From: a virus | DNA: 27,525 bases | IMG/VR virus record: IMGVR_UViG_3300020189_000057 | Location: 1 to 27,525 of that record | Strand: one strand, 5' to 3' | Shown: piece by piece, positions 1 through 11,300 of the stretch | Position numbering within the stretch: the stretch's first letter is position 1 | How the letters are laid out: every line of letters starts with the position of its first letter | Notes under the pieces: model-generated | Told to the model about the DNA's origin: nothing | The model's database searches: none | The model's input: the letters and a program-made list of their open reading frames with translations, nothing else | Made by a program: the position numbers and the translations under genes

Positions 1-2
1 TA

Positions 3-233
3 AAAAGAAATTATAGTTCTGCCTCATCCACTTCCTTTAATGCTATTATAACTAACCCTTCAACTGATGGGATAGCTACTATCTCTTTGACCAACACAGA
101 TACGGCAGCATTAGAGGTTGGTAGATATGTATACGATGTAAATTTAGCCTTTACGGATAGTGATGGTAATGATATAATTGAACGAGTTCTGGAAGGAAGA
201 TTTCAGGTTACTCCAAACGTTACCGGATCTTAA
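3..233 (+). CDS. 3' end of a virion structural protein (partial)
   Basis: An open frame enters from the left edge and stops with TAA at 231-233, giving 76 visible residues. The visible end has the pattern NTDTAALEVGRYVYDV followed by IERVLEGRFQVTPNVT. This 'Gly-Arg-Tyr-x-Tyr-Asp-Val ... Arg-Val-Leu-Glu-Gly' pattern is typical of the last strands of a beta-sandwich in short phage baseplate or fibre-associated proteins. The start codon lies outside the window, so full length and exact role are unknown. The stop is 10 bp before the next gene, with an AAGGGG ribosome-binding site between them, so the two are probably co-transcribed. The assignment as a structural protein rests on sequence style and on the fibre genes that follow. 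Confidence 0.7.
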   Translation, partial: KRNYSSASSTSFNAIITNPSTDGIATISLTNTDTAALEVGRYVYDVNLAFTDSDGNDIIERVLEGRFQVTPNVTGS

Positions 234-243
234 GGGGATATAA

Positions 244-3200
244 ATGGCTATTACGTTAACAGTAGGAAATACCACCATAATCAAAAAGGTGGTAGTAGGA
301 ACTCCGGTAAAGAAAGTTACTGCAGGCGGTCTTAGTATCGAGGCAATCGCAGGTATTGAATTAACGTCATTAGCCGATAATCAAGTTCTAGTATACGATG
401 ATAATTTAGAAGCATTCGTTAATACTAGTGTTTTACCCATATTAAAAGTTGATAAGTTTTCACTAGATAGTGATACCATTACTATGACTGGTAATAAACT
501 GAACATTAGTTCTACTAGTGAAGTTAATATTACCTCTAGCAATGTTGATATCTCAGGATCTTTAGATGTTGGTTCTAACCTAGATGTGGATGGGGCAACG
601 ACTCTAAACACCGGTAAAATAAACCAGACAACACCTTTTAATGACAGTGATATTGCTTCCAAGCTATACGTTGATCAGGAAATAACTAAGGTAAATGAGT
701 TAGCATTTAAAACCGATGATAACTTCGTAGATTCTGTTGGGATCTATGGCGATGAAAGGGTTAATCTTATTGGTGGGAATGGTATCACTACCTCTGGCCA
801 AAAGATAGGTTCTAATTACAATGCAACATTCTCACTAGATAGTGGCGGTGCAGCGGCGGGAACCTATGGTACTAACTCACTTATTCCCGTCATAAAATTA
901 AATCATCTTGGCCTAGTAGAATCTGCTGGCGAAGTTGCTGTTGCCGGTGTTTCCTCTATCGACTTTGATTCTGCCACAGGTAGATTTACTATTAACACAG
1001 CTGATGGTGGTGTATTCACAGATGTTATTACACTTGATCCGTTTACCACAGATAACTTAGTTGAAGGCAATAATCTTTATTATACCAGAGCAAGATTCGA
1101 TTCTGCATTAGGGGATAATACATCTATTTCTACTATCAGAAATATGATCAGTACTTCTGGTGACTTGCAGTACAATACTAGTACCGGTGTTATCTCGGTT
1201 AACGTTTCCCAGGTTTATACATCAAGCGACTTTGACTCTGATCTAGACGCCGCACTACAATCCTCTACAACTCTTGAATACGATTCCATTAACGATACGT
1301 TTAATGTGAAAAGAAGAGCAGAGACCATCATCGATGTTGATGGTGCCAATGGATCAGTATATACATTCACAGGCGACGGTTTCCCAACTACCTCAGGTGG
1401 TAATCCTGATATCTATCTACACCGTGGTAAGACGTATATTATTAACAATCCATCCCATGCATCACATCCTATCGAGATTAGAACATCCGATGGTGGTTCA
1501 GCCTATACTAATGGTGTTGAAGGTGCTGGTACAAATCAGATAACATTTACTGTTCCATTTAGCGCACCAGCTACATTGGTATATCAATGTACAGTTCACT
1601 CGGGAATGGTTGGAACTTTCTACATTGATCAGGTCCTAACTGGTGGTACGGGTCTTACATATGATGAAGCAAATAGTATCATTGATCTGGATGACACAAC
1701 AGTTACTCCTGGTAGCTATGGTAGTTCAACCCAGATCCCAACATTTACAGTCGATCAACAAGGTAGGCTAACATCTGCAGGATCAACAGCAGTAGCAGGC
1801 GTAACAGATTTTGTATATGATTCCTCGAATGGTAATCTAACTATTAGCACAGCTGATGGCGCTACCTTTACTGATAACATAAATCTAAATCCATTTACCA
1901 CATCCGATCTTGCCGAAGGAACAAATCTATACTATACCACTGCCCGTGCAGATAGTGATGCAAGACATGCGGTAAGTGCTGCAGGCGATCTTTCGTATAA
2001 TCCGAATACTGGGCAATTCAGTATTGACGTTGAAGAGATTTATTCAGCAGATAACTTTGATTCCGACTTGGATGCGGCAATATCTGGTGGCACGGGTCTT
2101 ACATATGATAGTGTCGGTAACACTATAAGTTTAGATGATACCACAGTAACAATTGGATCATACGGTAGTTCAACTTTGATTCCTACCTTTACAGTGGATC
2201 AGCAAGGACGATTAACAGCAGCTGGTGAGGTATCTGTTGCTGGCGTTGATAGTACATCGTGGGATGGAACTACAAGTACCTTTACCATTAATACAGCTGA
2301 TGGTGAGCAATACTCTACATTAATAGACAGTTTTGGTACTAACGTTAAGTTTAATAATGGTATAACTGTAACTGGAGATATCTTACCAAGTGCTGATAGT
2401 TCGTATGATTTAGGATCTCAGACTAAAAAATGGAAAGACCTTTGGTTATCAGGCCAATCAATCCATTTAGGTTCGCTTGTCTTATCAGATAGCTCTGGTT
2501 CATTAAGAGTCACTAACTCGGGGGGCCAGTTAGTCAATGTAGCTGCTAGCCATGCAAGTTTTGATTCAGCAGATATAAGCCAGCTTACTAGTGATTCGGC
2601 AGCAATTGGTCAGCTTTCAGTAGATTCGGCAGATATAAGTCAGCTTACTAGTGACTCTGCCCAAATTGTTAATTTAAGATCTAATACTATAACAGCTGAT
2701 ACTTCCATAAAAGTTAAAGAAAATGGATGGATAGAATTCGAACCTACTGATTATTTGGCAGGTCCGACATATCAAGAAGGAAGATTGTGGTATAATCAGG
2801 ATGCTAAGACGCTTTATTTACAAGGTGCTAGCTCTGATATGGATATTCAAATTGGTGAAAGAGAATGGCTAAGAGCTAGAAATAGCACCTTAGCGACTAT
2901 TGGTAAGGGTAAGCCAGTTTATATGACCGGTGTTCATATACCCGGGCATCCTGTCCATGGGCATCATCCGACAATTGATCTTGCCGATGCGTCTGATGTA
3001 ACTAAGAAGGATGTTATAGGTATTGCTGCCGAAGATATAGCTGCTGGTGCACATGGTTATGTGGTAGTCCGCGGATATATTGATGGAATAGATACTTCAG
3101 CTTTAACTGAAGGCTCGAGGGTTCACTTAGGATTTGCCTCGCCAGGATCTCTAGTTGCAACTGCACCAGAATATCCGAACTATCCTATGGATGTTGGTTT

Positions 3201-5682
3201 ATGTTTAACCGCTGATTCGGCTGCAGCTGGCGGTGCTCTATATGTTCAGATTTTCGATCACACATTCGAAAGATTCCGGGTAACTGGTAATACCCGGGTA
3301 GATGGAAACTTAACTATCGCTGGCAACTTACAGGTTCTCGGTACTCAGCAAACAGCCTCTACTACTGCACTAAACGTATCGGATACATTTATATATTTAG
3401 GCGGCGGGGATACGATCGGTGCTTCAGGTACTAACTTTACTGGTAGCGGACTTAATGACGCTGAGATCAATGGACACTTTACAGGGGAAGCTACTACTAA
3501 TTTTTATGTAAGAATAAAAGATTCTGATGGCTCCGGTAATGACATCATTGAATTTGCCTTAGATTCAGATTTTAATACAATAATAGACTTCGACTCTGAT
3601 GGAACTAATCTTCAGGAATGGAATCTCTCTACTGATGGACTTTCAGCAGTCCTAAGAGGTAATCAGAGCATTACGTTTGGGGCATCAACCGGTCACACCA
3701 TAGGGGATAGATGGTTCGGACAAGCTTCTCCAATTAATGTTCAGATTGGTCTAGCTGGTAACTATAATACTCCTTCTGACTCGTACGCGCACTCGGGATT
3801 GTTTAGGGATCCTGGTGACGGCCGTTGGAAATTCTTCCAAGGGTATCAACCAGAGCCCGAAGGTAGTGTTGATGTAAACCACGCGACCTATGCTTCTGCC
3901 CCAGTAGAATTTAGTATGGCATATGGTAATTTGACTGGTAATGTTACTGGCCAAGTTTCCACCCTACAAAATCATAATACTGATGATTTATCTGAAGGGC
4001 CCACAAATCTATACTATACTACGGCTAGAGCAGATTCTGATGCTAAAAGAGCATTTAGCGTAACAGATGCTGGTGGTGACGGATCCTTAACATATAATAA
4101 TGGTACTGGGGTCATTACCTATACTGGGCCATCAGCTACAGAAGTAAGAGCACATTTTTCTGCTGGTGGGGATTTATCATATGATGCTAATACTGGTCAA
4201 TTTAGTATTGATGTTGAGCAACAGTACACAAAGGCAAATTTTGATAGTGATCTAGGCGACGCTAATACTGGTCAATTACCAGAAGGTACAAACCTCTATT
4301 ACACCACTGCTCGTGCCGATAGTGATTTCGATGTAAGACTGGCAACTAAGACCACTACTGATGTAGCAGAAGGTACAAACCTCTATTACACTACAGCTCG
4401 TGCAGACAGTGACTTTGATGTAAGATTGGCAACTAAGACCACTGATAATCTTACTGAAGGTTCTAGTAATTTATACTACACCACAGCTCGTGCTGATAGT
4501 GATGCAAGACATGCTATTAGTGTATCAGGAGACTTATCATACGATGCCAACACAGGTGTTATTAGTATCGATGTTGAGCAAGAGTATACAAAGGCAAACT
4601 TTGACAGTGACTTAGGTGATGCCAATACCGGTCAATTACCTGAAGGAAGCAATCTATATTACACCACAGCTCGTGCAGATAGTGATGCTAAAAACGCACT
4701 AACAGGTGGAACAGGTATTACATATACGCCAGGTACTGGTACTATAGACATTACTAATACCACGGTCACTGCAGGTACATATGGTTCGGCATCACAAGTT
4801 CCAGTCTTTACAGTTAATGCACAGGGTCAATTAGACTCTGCAGGAACAGTTAGTGTAGCAGGTGTATCATCCACATCATTTGATTCTGCGACAGGCGTAT
4901 TCACAATTAATACTGCAGATGGTGGATCATTCCTTACAACCATACTAGACTCCGACTTTACATCGCAAAGAACGAGAGACGCACTGGTTGCAGGAGACAA
5001 TATCACATATGATTCTGCAACAGGAACAATCTCTGCTAATTCTAGCTATACATCGCTCACAGCCACAGATAGACTAATAGCTTCCAGTGATAGTACCGGG
5101 TCCGTAATGGTAACCCAGAACACTATCCTAAGAACATATGCCAACCGTGATTCTGATTTAAGTGTTATTGCCAATGTAGACAGCTACGGCGATGATATTA
5201 TTAACATCTATATGAGATCAGACTTTAAGACGACTAACCACAGATACTATGGTAATGGTTCGACTAAAGGTTACTATATGGCATTCGATTCAGATGATCT
5301 GTATACATCGAGAGAAATCGAATCACCTCATCTAGATCTATTACCAGGAACTACCTATAGATTCCACCATCATGATTCGTCTATGGCAACACACGATGTT
5401 AGGTTCTATTATGATGATGCTAGAAACGGACCACTATCAGACAGTGCAGCTAAAATAGTTTATACAGGTACTGCAGGAGACAAAGACGTCGGTAACACAT
5501 ATGCTCAAATCAGAGTATTCGATTATGGTCCAAGAACTATTTCATATCAATGTTTAAACCATCCGTATATGGGTAACTCAGCTAACACTAATACAACCGG
5601 TGGCGGCAGAATGTGGAGCACCACCAGCGGTATAAAAATTGCTGGGGATATTGATGCAACAATTGACGGTGGTACATATTAA
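244..5682 (+). CDS. Giant repetitive tail-fibre-like protein with two cupredoxin-like modules
   Basis: This 1812-residue protein is probably a long fibre or fibre-baseplate component of the virion. Seen: seven copies of an EG(x)NLYYTxAR motif; four copies of a module of the form G(S/T)YGSxxxxPxFTVDxQGRL...AGxVxVAGV ending in (N/S)TADG; a [14 protein letters not shown] motif near residues 724-740; a short [12 protein letters not shown] repeat near 775-805; a His cluster at 898-908; and a [15 protein letters not shown] segment near 1020-1035, as in many marine T4-like fibres. Two cupredoxin-like modules lie at about residues 359-463 and 1687-1783. No intramolecular chaperone domain is obvious at the C-terminus, which ends in [10 protein letters not shown]. 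The ATG follows AAGGGG by about 7 bp. The role is inferred from repeat style and neighbours; receptor specificity cannot be read from sequence. Confidence 0.8.
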   Translation: MAITLTVGNTTIIKKVVVGTPVKKVTAGGLSIEAIAGIELTSLADNQVLVYDDNLEAFVNTSVLPILKVDKFSLDSDTITMTGNKLNISSTSEVNITSSNVDISGSLDVGSNLDVDGATTLNTGKINQTTPFNDSDIASKLYVDQEITKVNELAFKTDDNFVDSVGIYGDERVNLIGGNGITTSGQKIGSNYNATFSLDSGGAAAGTYGTNSLIPVIKLNHLGLVESAGEVAVAGVSSIDFDSATGRFTINTADGGVFTDVITLDPFTTDNLVEGNNLYYTRARFDSALGDNTSISTIRNMISTSGDLQYNTSTGVISVNVSQVYTSSDFDSDLDAALQSSTTLEYDSINDTFNVKRRAETIIDVDGANGSVYTFTGDGFPTTSGGNPDIYLHRGKTYIINNPSHASHPIEIRTSDGGSAYTNGVEGAGTNQITFTVPFSAPATLVYQCTVHSGMVGTFYIDQVLTGGTGLTYDEANSIIDLDDTTVTPGSYGSSTQIPTFTVDQQGRLTSAGSTAVAGVTDFVYDSSNGNLTISTADGATFTDNINLNPFTTSDLAEGTNLYYTTARADSDARHAVSAAGDLSYNPNTGQFSIDVEEIYSADNFDSDLDAAISGGTGLTYDSVGNTISLDDTTVTIGSYGSSTLIPTFTVDQQGRLTAAGEVSVAGVDSTSWDGTTSTFTINTADGEQYSTLIDSFGTNVKFNNGITVTGDILPSADSSYDLGSQTKKWKDLWLSGQSIHLGSLVLSDSSGSLRVTNSGGQLVNVAASHASFDSADISQLTSDSAAIGQLSVDSADISQLTSDSAQIVNLRSNTITADTSIKVKENGWIEFEPTDYLAGPTYQEGRLWYNQDAKTLYLQGASSDMDIQIGEREWLRARNSTLATIGKGKPVYMTGVHIPGHPVHGHHPTIDLADASDVTKKDVIGIAAEDIAAGAHGYVVVRGYIDGIDTSALTEGSRVHLGFASPGSLVATAPEYPNYPMDVGLCLTADSAAAGGALYVQIFDHTFERFRVTGNTRVDGNLTIAGNLQVLGTQQTASTTALNVSDTFIYLGGGDTIGASGTNFTGSGLNDAEINGHFTGEATTNFYVRIKDSDGSGNDIIEFALDSDFNTIIDFDSDGTNLQEWNLSTDGLSAVLRGNQSITFGASTGHTIGDRWFGQASPINVQIGLAGNYNTPSDSYAHSGLFRDPGDGRWKFFQGYQPEPEGSVDVNHATYASAPVEFSMAYGNLTGNVTGQVSTLQNHNTDDLSEGPTNLYYTTARADSDAKRAFSVTDAGGDGSLTYNNGTGVITYTGPSATEVRAHFSAGGDLSYDANTGQFSIDVEQQYTKANFDSDLGDANTGQLPEGTNLYYTTARADSDFDVRLATKTTTDVAEGTNLYYTTARADSDFDVRLATKTTDNLTEGSSNLYYTTARADSDARHAISVSGDLSYDANTGVISIDVEQEYTKANFDSDLGDANTGQLPEGSNLYYTTARADSDAKNALTGGTGITYTPGTGTIDITNTTVTAGTYGSASQVPVFTVNAQGQLDSAGTVSVAGVSSTSFDSATGVFTINTADGGSFLTTILDSDFTSQRTRDALVAGDNITYDSATGTISANSSYTSLTATDRLIASSDSTGSVMVTQNTILRTYANRDSDLSVIANVDSYGDDIINIYMRSDFKTTNHRYYGNGSTKGYYMAFDSDDLYTSREIESPHLDLLPGTTYRFHHHDSSMATHDVRFYYDDARNGPLSDSAAKIVYTGTAGDKDVGNTYAQIRVFDYGPRTISYQCLNHPYMGNSANTNTTGGGRMWSTTSGIKIAGDIDATIDGGTY
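1318..1632 (+). other. Cupredoxin-like module 1 (residues 359-463 of the giant fibre protein)
   Basis: The module has an N-terminal half with [20 protein letters not shown] and a 'His-Pro' ligand loop, then a C-terminal half with [16 protein letters not shown]. Candidate type-1 copper ligands are H408, C449, H452 and M455. The Cys-x2-His-x2-Met spacing is that of amicyanin; plastocyanin has x4 before Met. H408 to C449 spans 41 residues, close to amicyanin (39). Copper binding is inferred from the intact ligand set. Confidence 0.7.
3991..4684 (+). repeat. Tandem EG(x)[12 protein letters not shown] repeat block
   Basis: Five of the seven NLYYTTAR copies of the giant fibre gene are clustered here, three of them separated by [16 protein letters not shown] or [11 protein letters not shown] spacers. 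The repetition is also strong at DNA level. For example, the stretch encoding [20 protein letters not shown] occurs twice with few changes, as does the one encoding [13 protein letters not shown]. Isolated copies lie near 1066 and 1915. Such direct repeats could recombine and change fibre length. Confidence 0.75.
5302..5592 (+). other. Cupredoxin-like module 2 (residues 1687-1783 of the giant fibre protein)
   Basis: Near the C-terminus the fibre carries [20 protein letters not shown], a THDVRF ligand loop, then [12 protein letters not shown]. Candidate ligands are H1717, C1770, H1773 and M1776, again Cys-x2-His-x2-Met. It is the most divergent of the five modules in its N-terminal half and has additional histidines (HHH) just before the ligand loop. 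The fold assignment is by motif and order of elements only. Confidence 0.6.
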
Positions 5683-5686
5683 GTCG

Positions 5687-5694
5687 TATAAATA
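5687..5694 (+). promoter_or_regulatory. T4-type late promoter TATAAATA
   Basis: An exact match to the T4 late promoter -10 consensus TATAAATA lies in the 70-bp gap after the giant fibre gene and 58 bp before the next ATG. T4 late promoters need no -35 element and are read by RNA polymerase carrying gp55 and gp33 with the gp45 clamp. This is the longest non-coding gap in the window, which supports a real promoter. Confidence 0.75.
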
Positions 5695-5752
5695 GTATAA
5701 AGTGCAGGTCGAGTTTTTACTCATTCAAGGCTTTCCTTATTAGGGTTTTAAA

Positions 5753-6967
5753 ATGGCAGCAAATATTAAATTAAAAAGATCCTCGGTTACGGGTAAGATC
5801 CCTACCGATTCAGACTTATCATATGGCGAGTTAGCCCTTAACTATGCTGACGGTCGGCTGTATTATAAGAATACTTCAAATGACATTGCAAGTATTTCAG
5901 GTGGTGGCGCTGAGACAGATAGTGCTGCACCAACATCTGCATTACAGGACGGGTCACTTTGGTGGGACGCTGTTAATGGTAGATTAAAGATTTACTATAA
6001 AGAGCCGGCACCAGCAGCTGCCACTATTGCCCTAACTGCTACCCAAACAAACGCACAAACAGGTGATTATCTTTTCACAGGTACTGATAGACAATCGACG
6101 TATAGTAGTACAGGCGATCCGACCATATATCTTTATAAAGGTGATACTCTAGAGATTGTTAATAATGCGACCTCTGTTCACCCTTTGTGGTTGGTAAGTC
6201 AATTAAGCATTACCAGTAGCTACGATGCGCTATATAATATTCCAGGGGTTACTAATAACGGTGGCTATGATGGAATTACTACCAGTTACCAGTTTAATTC
6301 AGTAGGAACATACTATTATATTTGTCAATTCCATCCTAACATGCAAGGACAAATTATTGTTCAAGATGGGGTCCAAGCTAATACACAATGGGTAGACGCT
6401 TCTCCCACAGGAAGGGGCTACACGGGTTCGGCTGGTGCTATCTTCCAAGGCGAAACTGCACCTTCTAATCCTTCTGATGGACAAATCTGGTATAATTCAA
6501 GTACGGGTAAATCTTATATCTATTATACAAACCCTGCAAGCAATCCACCACAATCTCAATGGGTCTTGCAGGCTGATCCAACAGTAAGTGATGGCGATAT
6601 CGGATATACAGGATCTGTTGGATATGTAGGATCTCAGGGCGTATTTGGCCCGCGGAATATTTCTTTCCAAAATCCTGCAAATGCGGACACCCAAACTTTA
6701 ATCTATACTAATAGAGAAGTTACAATCAATGAAGTTAGATCCGTTATCTCGGGTGGGACTTCTGCAGCAATTTCATTAAAGTGGGATTCCGATAGAGGTA
6801 GTACAGGAACAACTATAATGTCCGAAACTGTTACTGACTCCGGCGGGGGTTCAGTTGCGACTCTTAGTAATAACACAGTTGATGCAAACAGATGGATTTG
6901 GGCAGAGGTAGGAAGTGTTAGCGGATCCGTAAAAGAACTAAGTGTAAACGTAAGATTTAATGAATAG
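5753..6967 (+). CDS. Fibre-associated virion protein with cupredoxin-like module and short collagen-like stretch
   Basis: This 404-residue protein starts with IKLKRSSVTGKIP...GELALNYADGRLYY, an N-terminal motif common in phage tail-fibre proteins that probably docks the protein to another virion part. A GSLWWDAVNGRLKIYY segment follows, then a cupredoxin-like module (about 89-205), a short GYTGS element, a DGQIWYNSSTGKSYIYY segment and a second GYTGS/GYVGS element near 285-295. A C-terminal beta-rich domain (about 297-404) begins PRNISFQNPA and ends VKELSVNVRF, resembling a jelly-roll head. It is the first gene after the late promoter at 5687. AGGG about 9 bp before the ATG is the likely ribosome-binding site. 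The exact role in the virion is unknown. Confidence 0.75.
   Translation: MAANIKLKRSSVTGKIPTDSDLSYGELALNYADGRLYYKNTSNDIASISGGGAETDSAAPTSALQDGSLWWDAVNGRLKIYYKEPAPAAATIALTATQTNAQTGDYLFTGTDRQSTYSSTGDPTIYLYKGDTLEIVNNATSVHPLWLVSQLSITSSYDALYNIPGVTNNGGYDGITTSYQFNSVGTYYYICQFHPNMQGQIIVQDGVQANTQWVDASPTGRGYTGSAGAIFQGETAPSNPSDGQIWYNSSTGKSYIYYTNPASNPPQSQWVLQADPTVSDGDIGYTGSVGYVGSQGVFGPRNISFQNPANADTQTLIYTNREVTINEVRSVISGGTSAAISLKWDSDRGSTGTTIMSETVTDSGGGSVATLSNNTVDANRWIWAEVGSVSGSVKELSVNVRFNE
6017..6367 (+). other. Cupredoxin-like module 3 (residues 89-205)
   Basis: The module reads YLFTGTDRQ...DPTIYLYKGDTLEIVNN, a VHPLWLV ligand loop, then YYYICQFHPNMQGQIIVQD. Candidate ligands are H143, C191, H194 and M197. 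The GTDRQ element and 'GDT' strand are shared with modules 4 and 5, showing common descent among neighbouring genes. This is the clearest canonical cupredoxin pattern in the window together with module 4. Confidence 0.75.
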
Positions 6968-6975
6968 GGAATAAC

Positions 6976-7947
6976 ATGCCAGCACTACAATTTCCAGGAT
7001 CCCCAACACACTTAGATACATATACCGACCCAAACCAGGCGGTGTGGCAATATGACAGTGATAATACAGTTTGGGATCTAATTACTAGTACTACTAGAAA
7101 GGTCTTTAGTGGGGTTAAAGCAAAGACTGCTGCTAACTTCGACTTAACAGCATCTTACCAGGATGTACCCTTTGACACCATTGAATTTAATGTAGATAAT
7201 TATTATCAAACTGTAAACACAAAAGGTATTGCACCTTCCACTGGATTTTACAGGGTACTGGTTTCTGTATTTAGTGACACTCAAGGTACGGGCGCTTCAT
7301 ATTCTGCAGCGGTATATAAAAATGACACACTAAAATTAGGAGAGATTAATTTTGGTGCTAACCAAAACGTGAACTTTGATGAAACAATTTCACTAGTTGA
7401 AGGTGATTTTATTAATGTAAAGGCAAAGGAAAGCACCGGTCTTGGAGCATTGACTACTCAGTCAAACTTTACAATGTATCGGATTGGTTATGCACCAGGG
7501 ACAGGTATTTCTAACCACAGCGCATTTAGTGGCGTAAGAGCAATCGTTACTCAAAATGTAAACACTACCTCTACACCAACTTCTATTACTTGGGGTAACA
7601 CAGACTTCAATGCAAACTCTAATGTATTAGGCGATCTGTATTGGTATAATTCAGAAGCGACAAGATTGACACCTAAGACTTCTGGTTATTATAAAGTTAG
7701 ATCTTTGGTTGAAACCACATCTGCGGGCTCAGCAAATTCATATACTATTACATTAAGAAAAACAAATCCGCAATTAGTGTCTACAACACTTACTACTATT
7801 AATATGTCACCCAATGATCAGATTGAATTAGACGAAACAATCTATTTGGATGCGGATAATTACGTAGACCTACTTGTATCAAACTCCGATAATACAGGAG
7901 CTATATTATCAACCGTTTATTTAGAACTCGTCAGAGAAGGAGTATAA
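6976..7947 (+). CDS. Virion protein with two tandem C1q/TNF-like jelly-roll domains
   Basis: The 323-residue protein opens with LQFPGSPTHLDTYTDPNQAV and then W-Q-Y-D-S-D and VWDL. This is the 'FP.nP.dGdtYt...W.YD...W' N-terminal module also seen at the start of the collagen-like gene at 13544, and probably an attachment segment. Two similar beta-rich domains follow, about 42-175 and 180-323. Each begins with FSGV(K/R)A and contains a Gly-(F/Y)-Tyr-(R/K)-Val strand, a TLK or TLRK strand and a 'DE(T/I)..L..(G/D)(D/N)(F/Y)' strand, the usual order in C1q-like heads of phage fibres. A trimeric head or tip role is inferred. AGGG precedes the ATG by 8 bp, and the next gene starts one base after the stop. 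Confidence 0.65.
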   Translation: MPALQFPGSPTHLDTYTDPNQAVWQYDSDNTVWDLITSTTRKVFSGVKAKTAANFDLTASYQDVPFDTIEFNVDNYYQTVNTKGIAPSTGFYRVLVSVFSDTQGTGASYSAAVYKNDTLKLGEINFGANQNVNFDETISLVEGDFINVKAKESTGLGALTTQSNFTMYRIGYAPGTGISNHSAFSGVRAIVTQNVNTTSTPTSITWGNTDFNANSNVLGDLYWYNSEATRLTPKTSGYYKVRSLVETTSAGSANSYTITLRKTNPQLVSTTLTTINMSPNDQIELDETIYLDADNYVDLLVSNSDNTGAILSTVYLELVREGV

Positions 7948-7948
7948 A

Positions 7949-8317
7949 ATGGCATTCGTCAAATCAACCAGTACACTTTCTGCTGATGCCATTACGGTGC
8001 CTAACCTTTCCGGCGGCGATAATGGTAAAGTGGTAAGGATCTCTGGATCAAACACAGCAGTGAACGCAGCTAACACAGATACATCTGCGCAATTATTTAA
8101 TATCTTATTTAAAATTGGTGATGAGTATTATGCACAAGGTACTGTATCAGGACTATCTGGTCTTACACCTGGCGCATCTTATTATCTATCTACAGCAGGT
8201 AACATTCAAAGTTCACCACCCACCCCAACAGCATCGACTCGAGCATTGTTTATAGGGTTTGCTCTTAATACTACAGATATTGTCTTTAGACCCGGAATTC
8301 CAATCTCAGGATCATAA
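7949..8317 (+). CDS. Small fibre-associated structural protein
   Basis: This 122-residue protein contains LSGGDNGKVVRISGSNTAV and, near the middle, the pattern SGLTPGASYYLSTAGNIQSS followed by ALFIGFALNTTDIVFRPG. The 'GLTPGa.YYLs..G.i...' element recurs in many small beta-sandwich proteins and domains attached to phage tail fibres. It has no signal peptide or transmembrane segment. A strong AAGGAG site overlapping the end of the upstream gene and a one-base gap indicate translational coupling with the tandem jelly-roll protein. It may be a decoration or fibre-joint protein; the specific role is not known. Confidence 0.6.
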   Translation: MAFVKSTSTLSADAITVPNLSGGDNGKVVRISGSNTAVNAANTDTSAQLFNILFKIGDEYYAQGTVSGLSGLTPGASYYLSTAGNIQSSPPTPTASTRALFIGFALNTTDIVFRPGIPISGS

Positions 8318-8320
8318 TTT

Positions 8321-11300
8321 ATGGCTATAGCTAATTTAACCCAAGAAGTTTCCCTAGTAGATTCAGATTTTCTGGGATTACCAGTTCAGCATCATATTTC
8401 TGATAATGGTTACTGGTATGTGTATCACCCATCGGATCTAACTAATAACTCTCAGTTAACGAATAATGCTATTGAAGCATATAAGTGGGATTCGGCTCTT
8501 CACATTGATCCTACATATTATTTAAGTGCTAGTGATCCAACTTATGCAACAACAGATGGTACTTTTGCGTTTGTTACAGAGACTTGGGATGGAGCGACTA
8601 AAAGATATCACGGTGGTGCTATTCAGCACATTGGTACTGGTACAAACGATATTACGGGTACTTCAGAAAACGATGCGTTTATGTTTTCTCACATCGGTAC
8701 ATTTGGTAACGATGGTGCCACCCCTGGTGGTACTCTAGAAGATGATGCTTTCTATTGGGATAGACTGTATCAAAGAACTGCCGGTGATGAGTGGGAATTC
8801 TATCAGTACCACAAGCACTTACCGTCCAACTATTCTAAGTACGATGATGGTAGAATAGTATTCGGATCAGACGGATTTATTAGACCAGCTGATAAACAAT
8901 ATGGTTACCTGATTAATATCTTAGCTAAGCAGGGGCAGAGTGCATACTCAGTTCCTCTTGCTCGTATCCACACTCCTTCTGTTGGTGGTGCGCACAACTC
9001 ACACAACGATGTTACCTTACCAAACGTTGCCGGTGTTAACTATCTACCTGGCGGTATTCTAAAAGGTAGTTCGAATAGATTCCATGCATTCTATTTGGAG
9101 GATGCGAATAACGCTGACAGTGAGTGGAACGTTTATTCTAGAACATATACATCATCGTCAGGTTCTTTTACAGCACAAGTTAACTATGGGGCTTTTGATA
9201 TTAAGGTTCCAAACTTTGATCCTTATCCTGGAGCTGATGAGGATAATGAAGGCACACAGAATGACTATTCCTTCTCTATAAGCGCTGGTCACACATTTGG
9301 TTCATATGTCTATTGGCCAGTAACTATGAAAGCAGTCACAAGAAGCTGGGCCGTAGAGACTGTTGTACCTGGCGGTCAGAACGTATACAGGATTGATGGT
9401 ACAGATAGACAAGAACCTGGAACACTAGATGCTACAACGAACCATCCTACTATTCAAATGAAAGTTGGTGACACAATAGTATTTGATGTTGCAGATGATT
9501 ATTTAGTACATCCACTTTACGTTAAAACTAATAGCCAATCAAATACCAACAACCCAGCCCCAGGTTCTTCAGGTAATGGCACTGCAACAGTTACATTTAC
9601 ACCCCAGTCAGCTGGAACTTTTTATTATGTTTGTGTTGTACATAGTGGTATGTATGGCGAGATTGAAGTTACAGCTCTTGAAGGTACAGGAGACCTAAAG
9701 ATCTGGAGAGTCACAGACGCTAATACTATTTCTCCTGGTTCACTTACACAGATTGATATGCCTTGGCCATTCCAAGGAACAGATGTTACACCATCTGCAC
9801 TAATCACATCAGTTGGAACAAATGGTTATATTGCTGCAGCCGGCGGTACCGGTGGCGGTGCTCAGATGTATAGTTTCGCCACACAACTAGATTCTGGTGG
9901 ACAATTAGTATTCCAGGGTGATATCGTAACTAACCCAGCAGATCAATATCTAAGAATCCATGGATTTAAATACAATGCGGAGAATACAAAGTACTATGCA
10001 TTGCTTTCGGGTAATGATGGTGTAGGTACATATGCAGGCGACGGGCTTTATAGCTGGGACTTAGCTGGTGGAACATTTGAAGGCTACGCACATTTGGATA
10101 TTGATACCTCTAGTTTAGGATTTGTAAACAGAGGAAACAATACATCTGGTTATTTGTCTTATAATAACGCTACTGGTGTTATTACTAGAGACGGTTCTAA
10201 CACAGAGCCTGAAGGTATTCCAAACGGTGTTAATATTTTAACCTGGGATGATGCTTCTCCACTATTCTATAACAGAAAAGAGATTAACACAGGATCTACA
10301 GAATATTATTTCCAAGGAATATATCTATCAGATGGGCGTAAGGCACTAGTGGGAAGAGTCGAGGATGCGCCTGGAAATATAGGAACTGAATTAACCGGCG
10401 ATCTACTTTTAACCATTGTCGATAACGAGAACAATTCTGTTAGCTATACCTACGGATTAGAGGGTGATGACTTTGTTACAGGAATCATCGAAGATGTAGA
10501 AAATAATAAAATTATTCTATCAGGATATGCAAAAGGTGAATTAGCAGATAAGTCTAAGCAATGGGTTCACGGTTGGGCTAGAAATATAAACAATTCATAT
10601 GACTCTGCAAACTGCACATATGAATCAATTATGAGAGATAATGCTGGTGATTATATTGCTGTAGGAAATGACAGTATAAATGAAGATATATTAGTTTCGT
10701 ATTACGATAAAGACTTTACCGTAACCGATACAAAATTCGTATCGATTGGGGCTCAGCTGGATCGGGTGTCAAAAATCGTACATGATGAAGATACGGGCGA
10801 TAGATATATGATAGGGCATACATATAACGGAAGCCTACCATTTTCATCGGCTCTTATAATTAAAATGAATTCTTCTAACGAAGTAGTTTGGTCAAAAAGA
10901 TATGGCGCTGCAAGTCGGTATGTTAAAGGCCCTGCAATTGAAATTGTAGAGTATTCAGGTGTAAAGTATCTTGTAGCATTCTTTCAATCTAGCCTGGTTG
11001 CAGAAAATGATTTCAGAAGTGGTGCAGTAGTCATATTAAATACTGACGGTACGATTATCAGAACTAGGGACCTTTCAGAAATTAACACAGGAACGGGTTT
11101 GTTCATTAACTCAATTAAAGGTGGTGGACAAAATACTGGTAAATTCTTTATAAGTGGTTCAGCTGCAACCCTAGATGGAAGTGCGGTTGGTAGAACGCCT
11201 GCATGGGCCTTCTGTGATGTAAATGATCCACTCATAGTAAAGTATATAAGATACACTGATTATAACGGATTCACTCTAGCTGACCAGCAAACATATGATG

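Noticed and set aside
239-246. TATAAATG before the giant fibre gene as a late promoter
   Set aside because: It has one mismatch and includes the start codon itself, so transcription would begin inside the gene. The same applies to TATAAATG at 16974-16981.
5695-5752. Intrinsic terminator after the giant fibre gene
   Set aside because: Only 4-bp stems (GAGT/ACTC, AAGG/CCTT) can form, and no U-run follows a stable stem.
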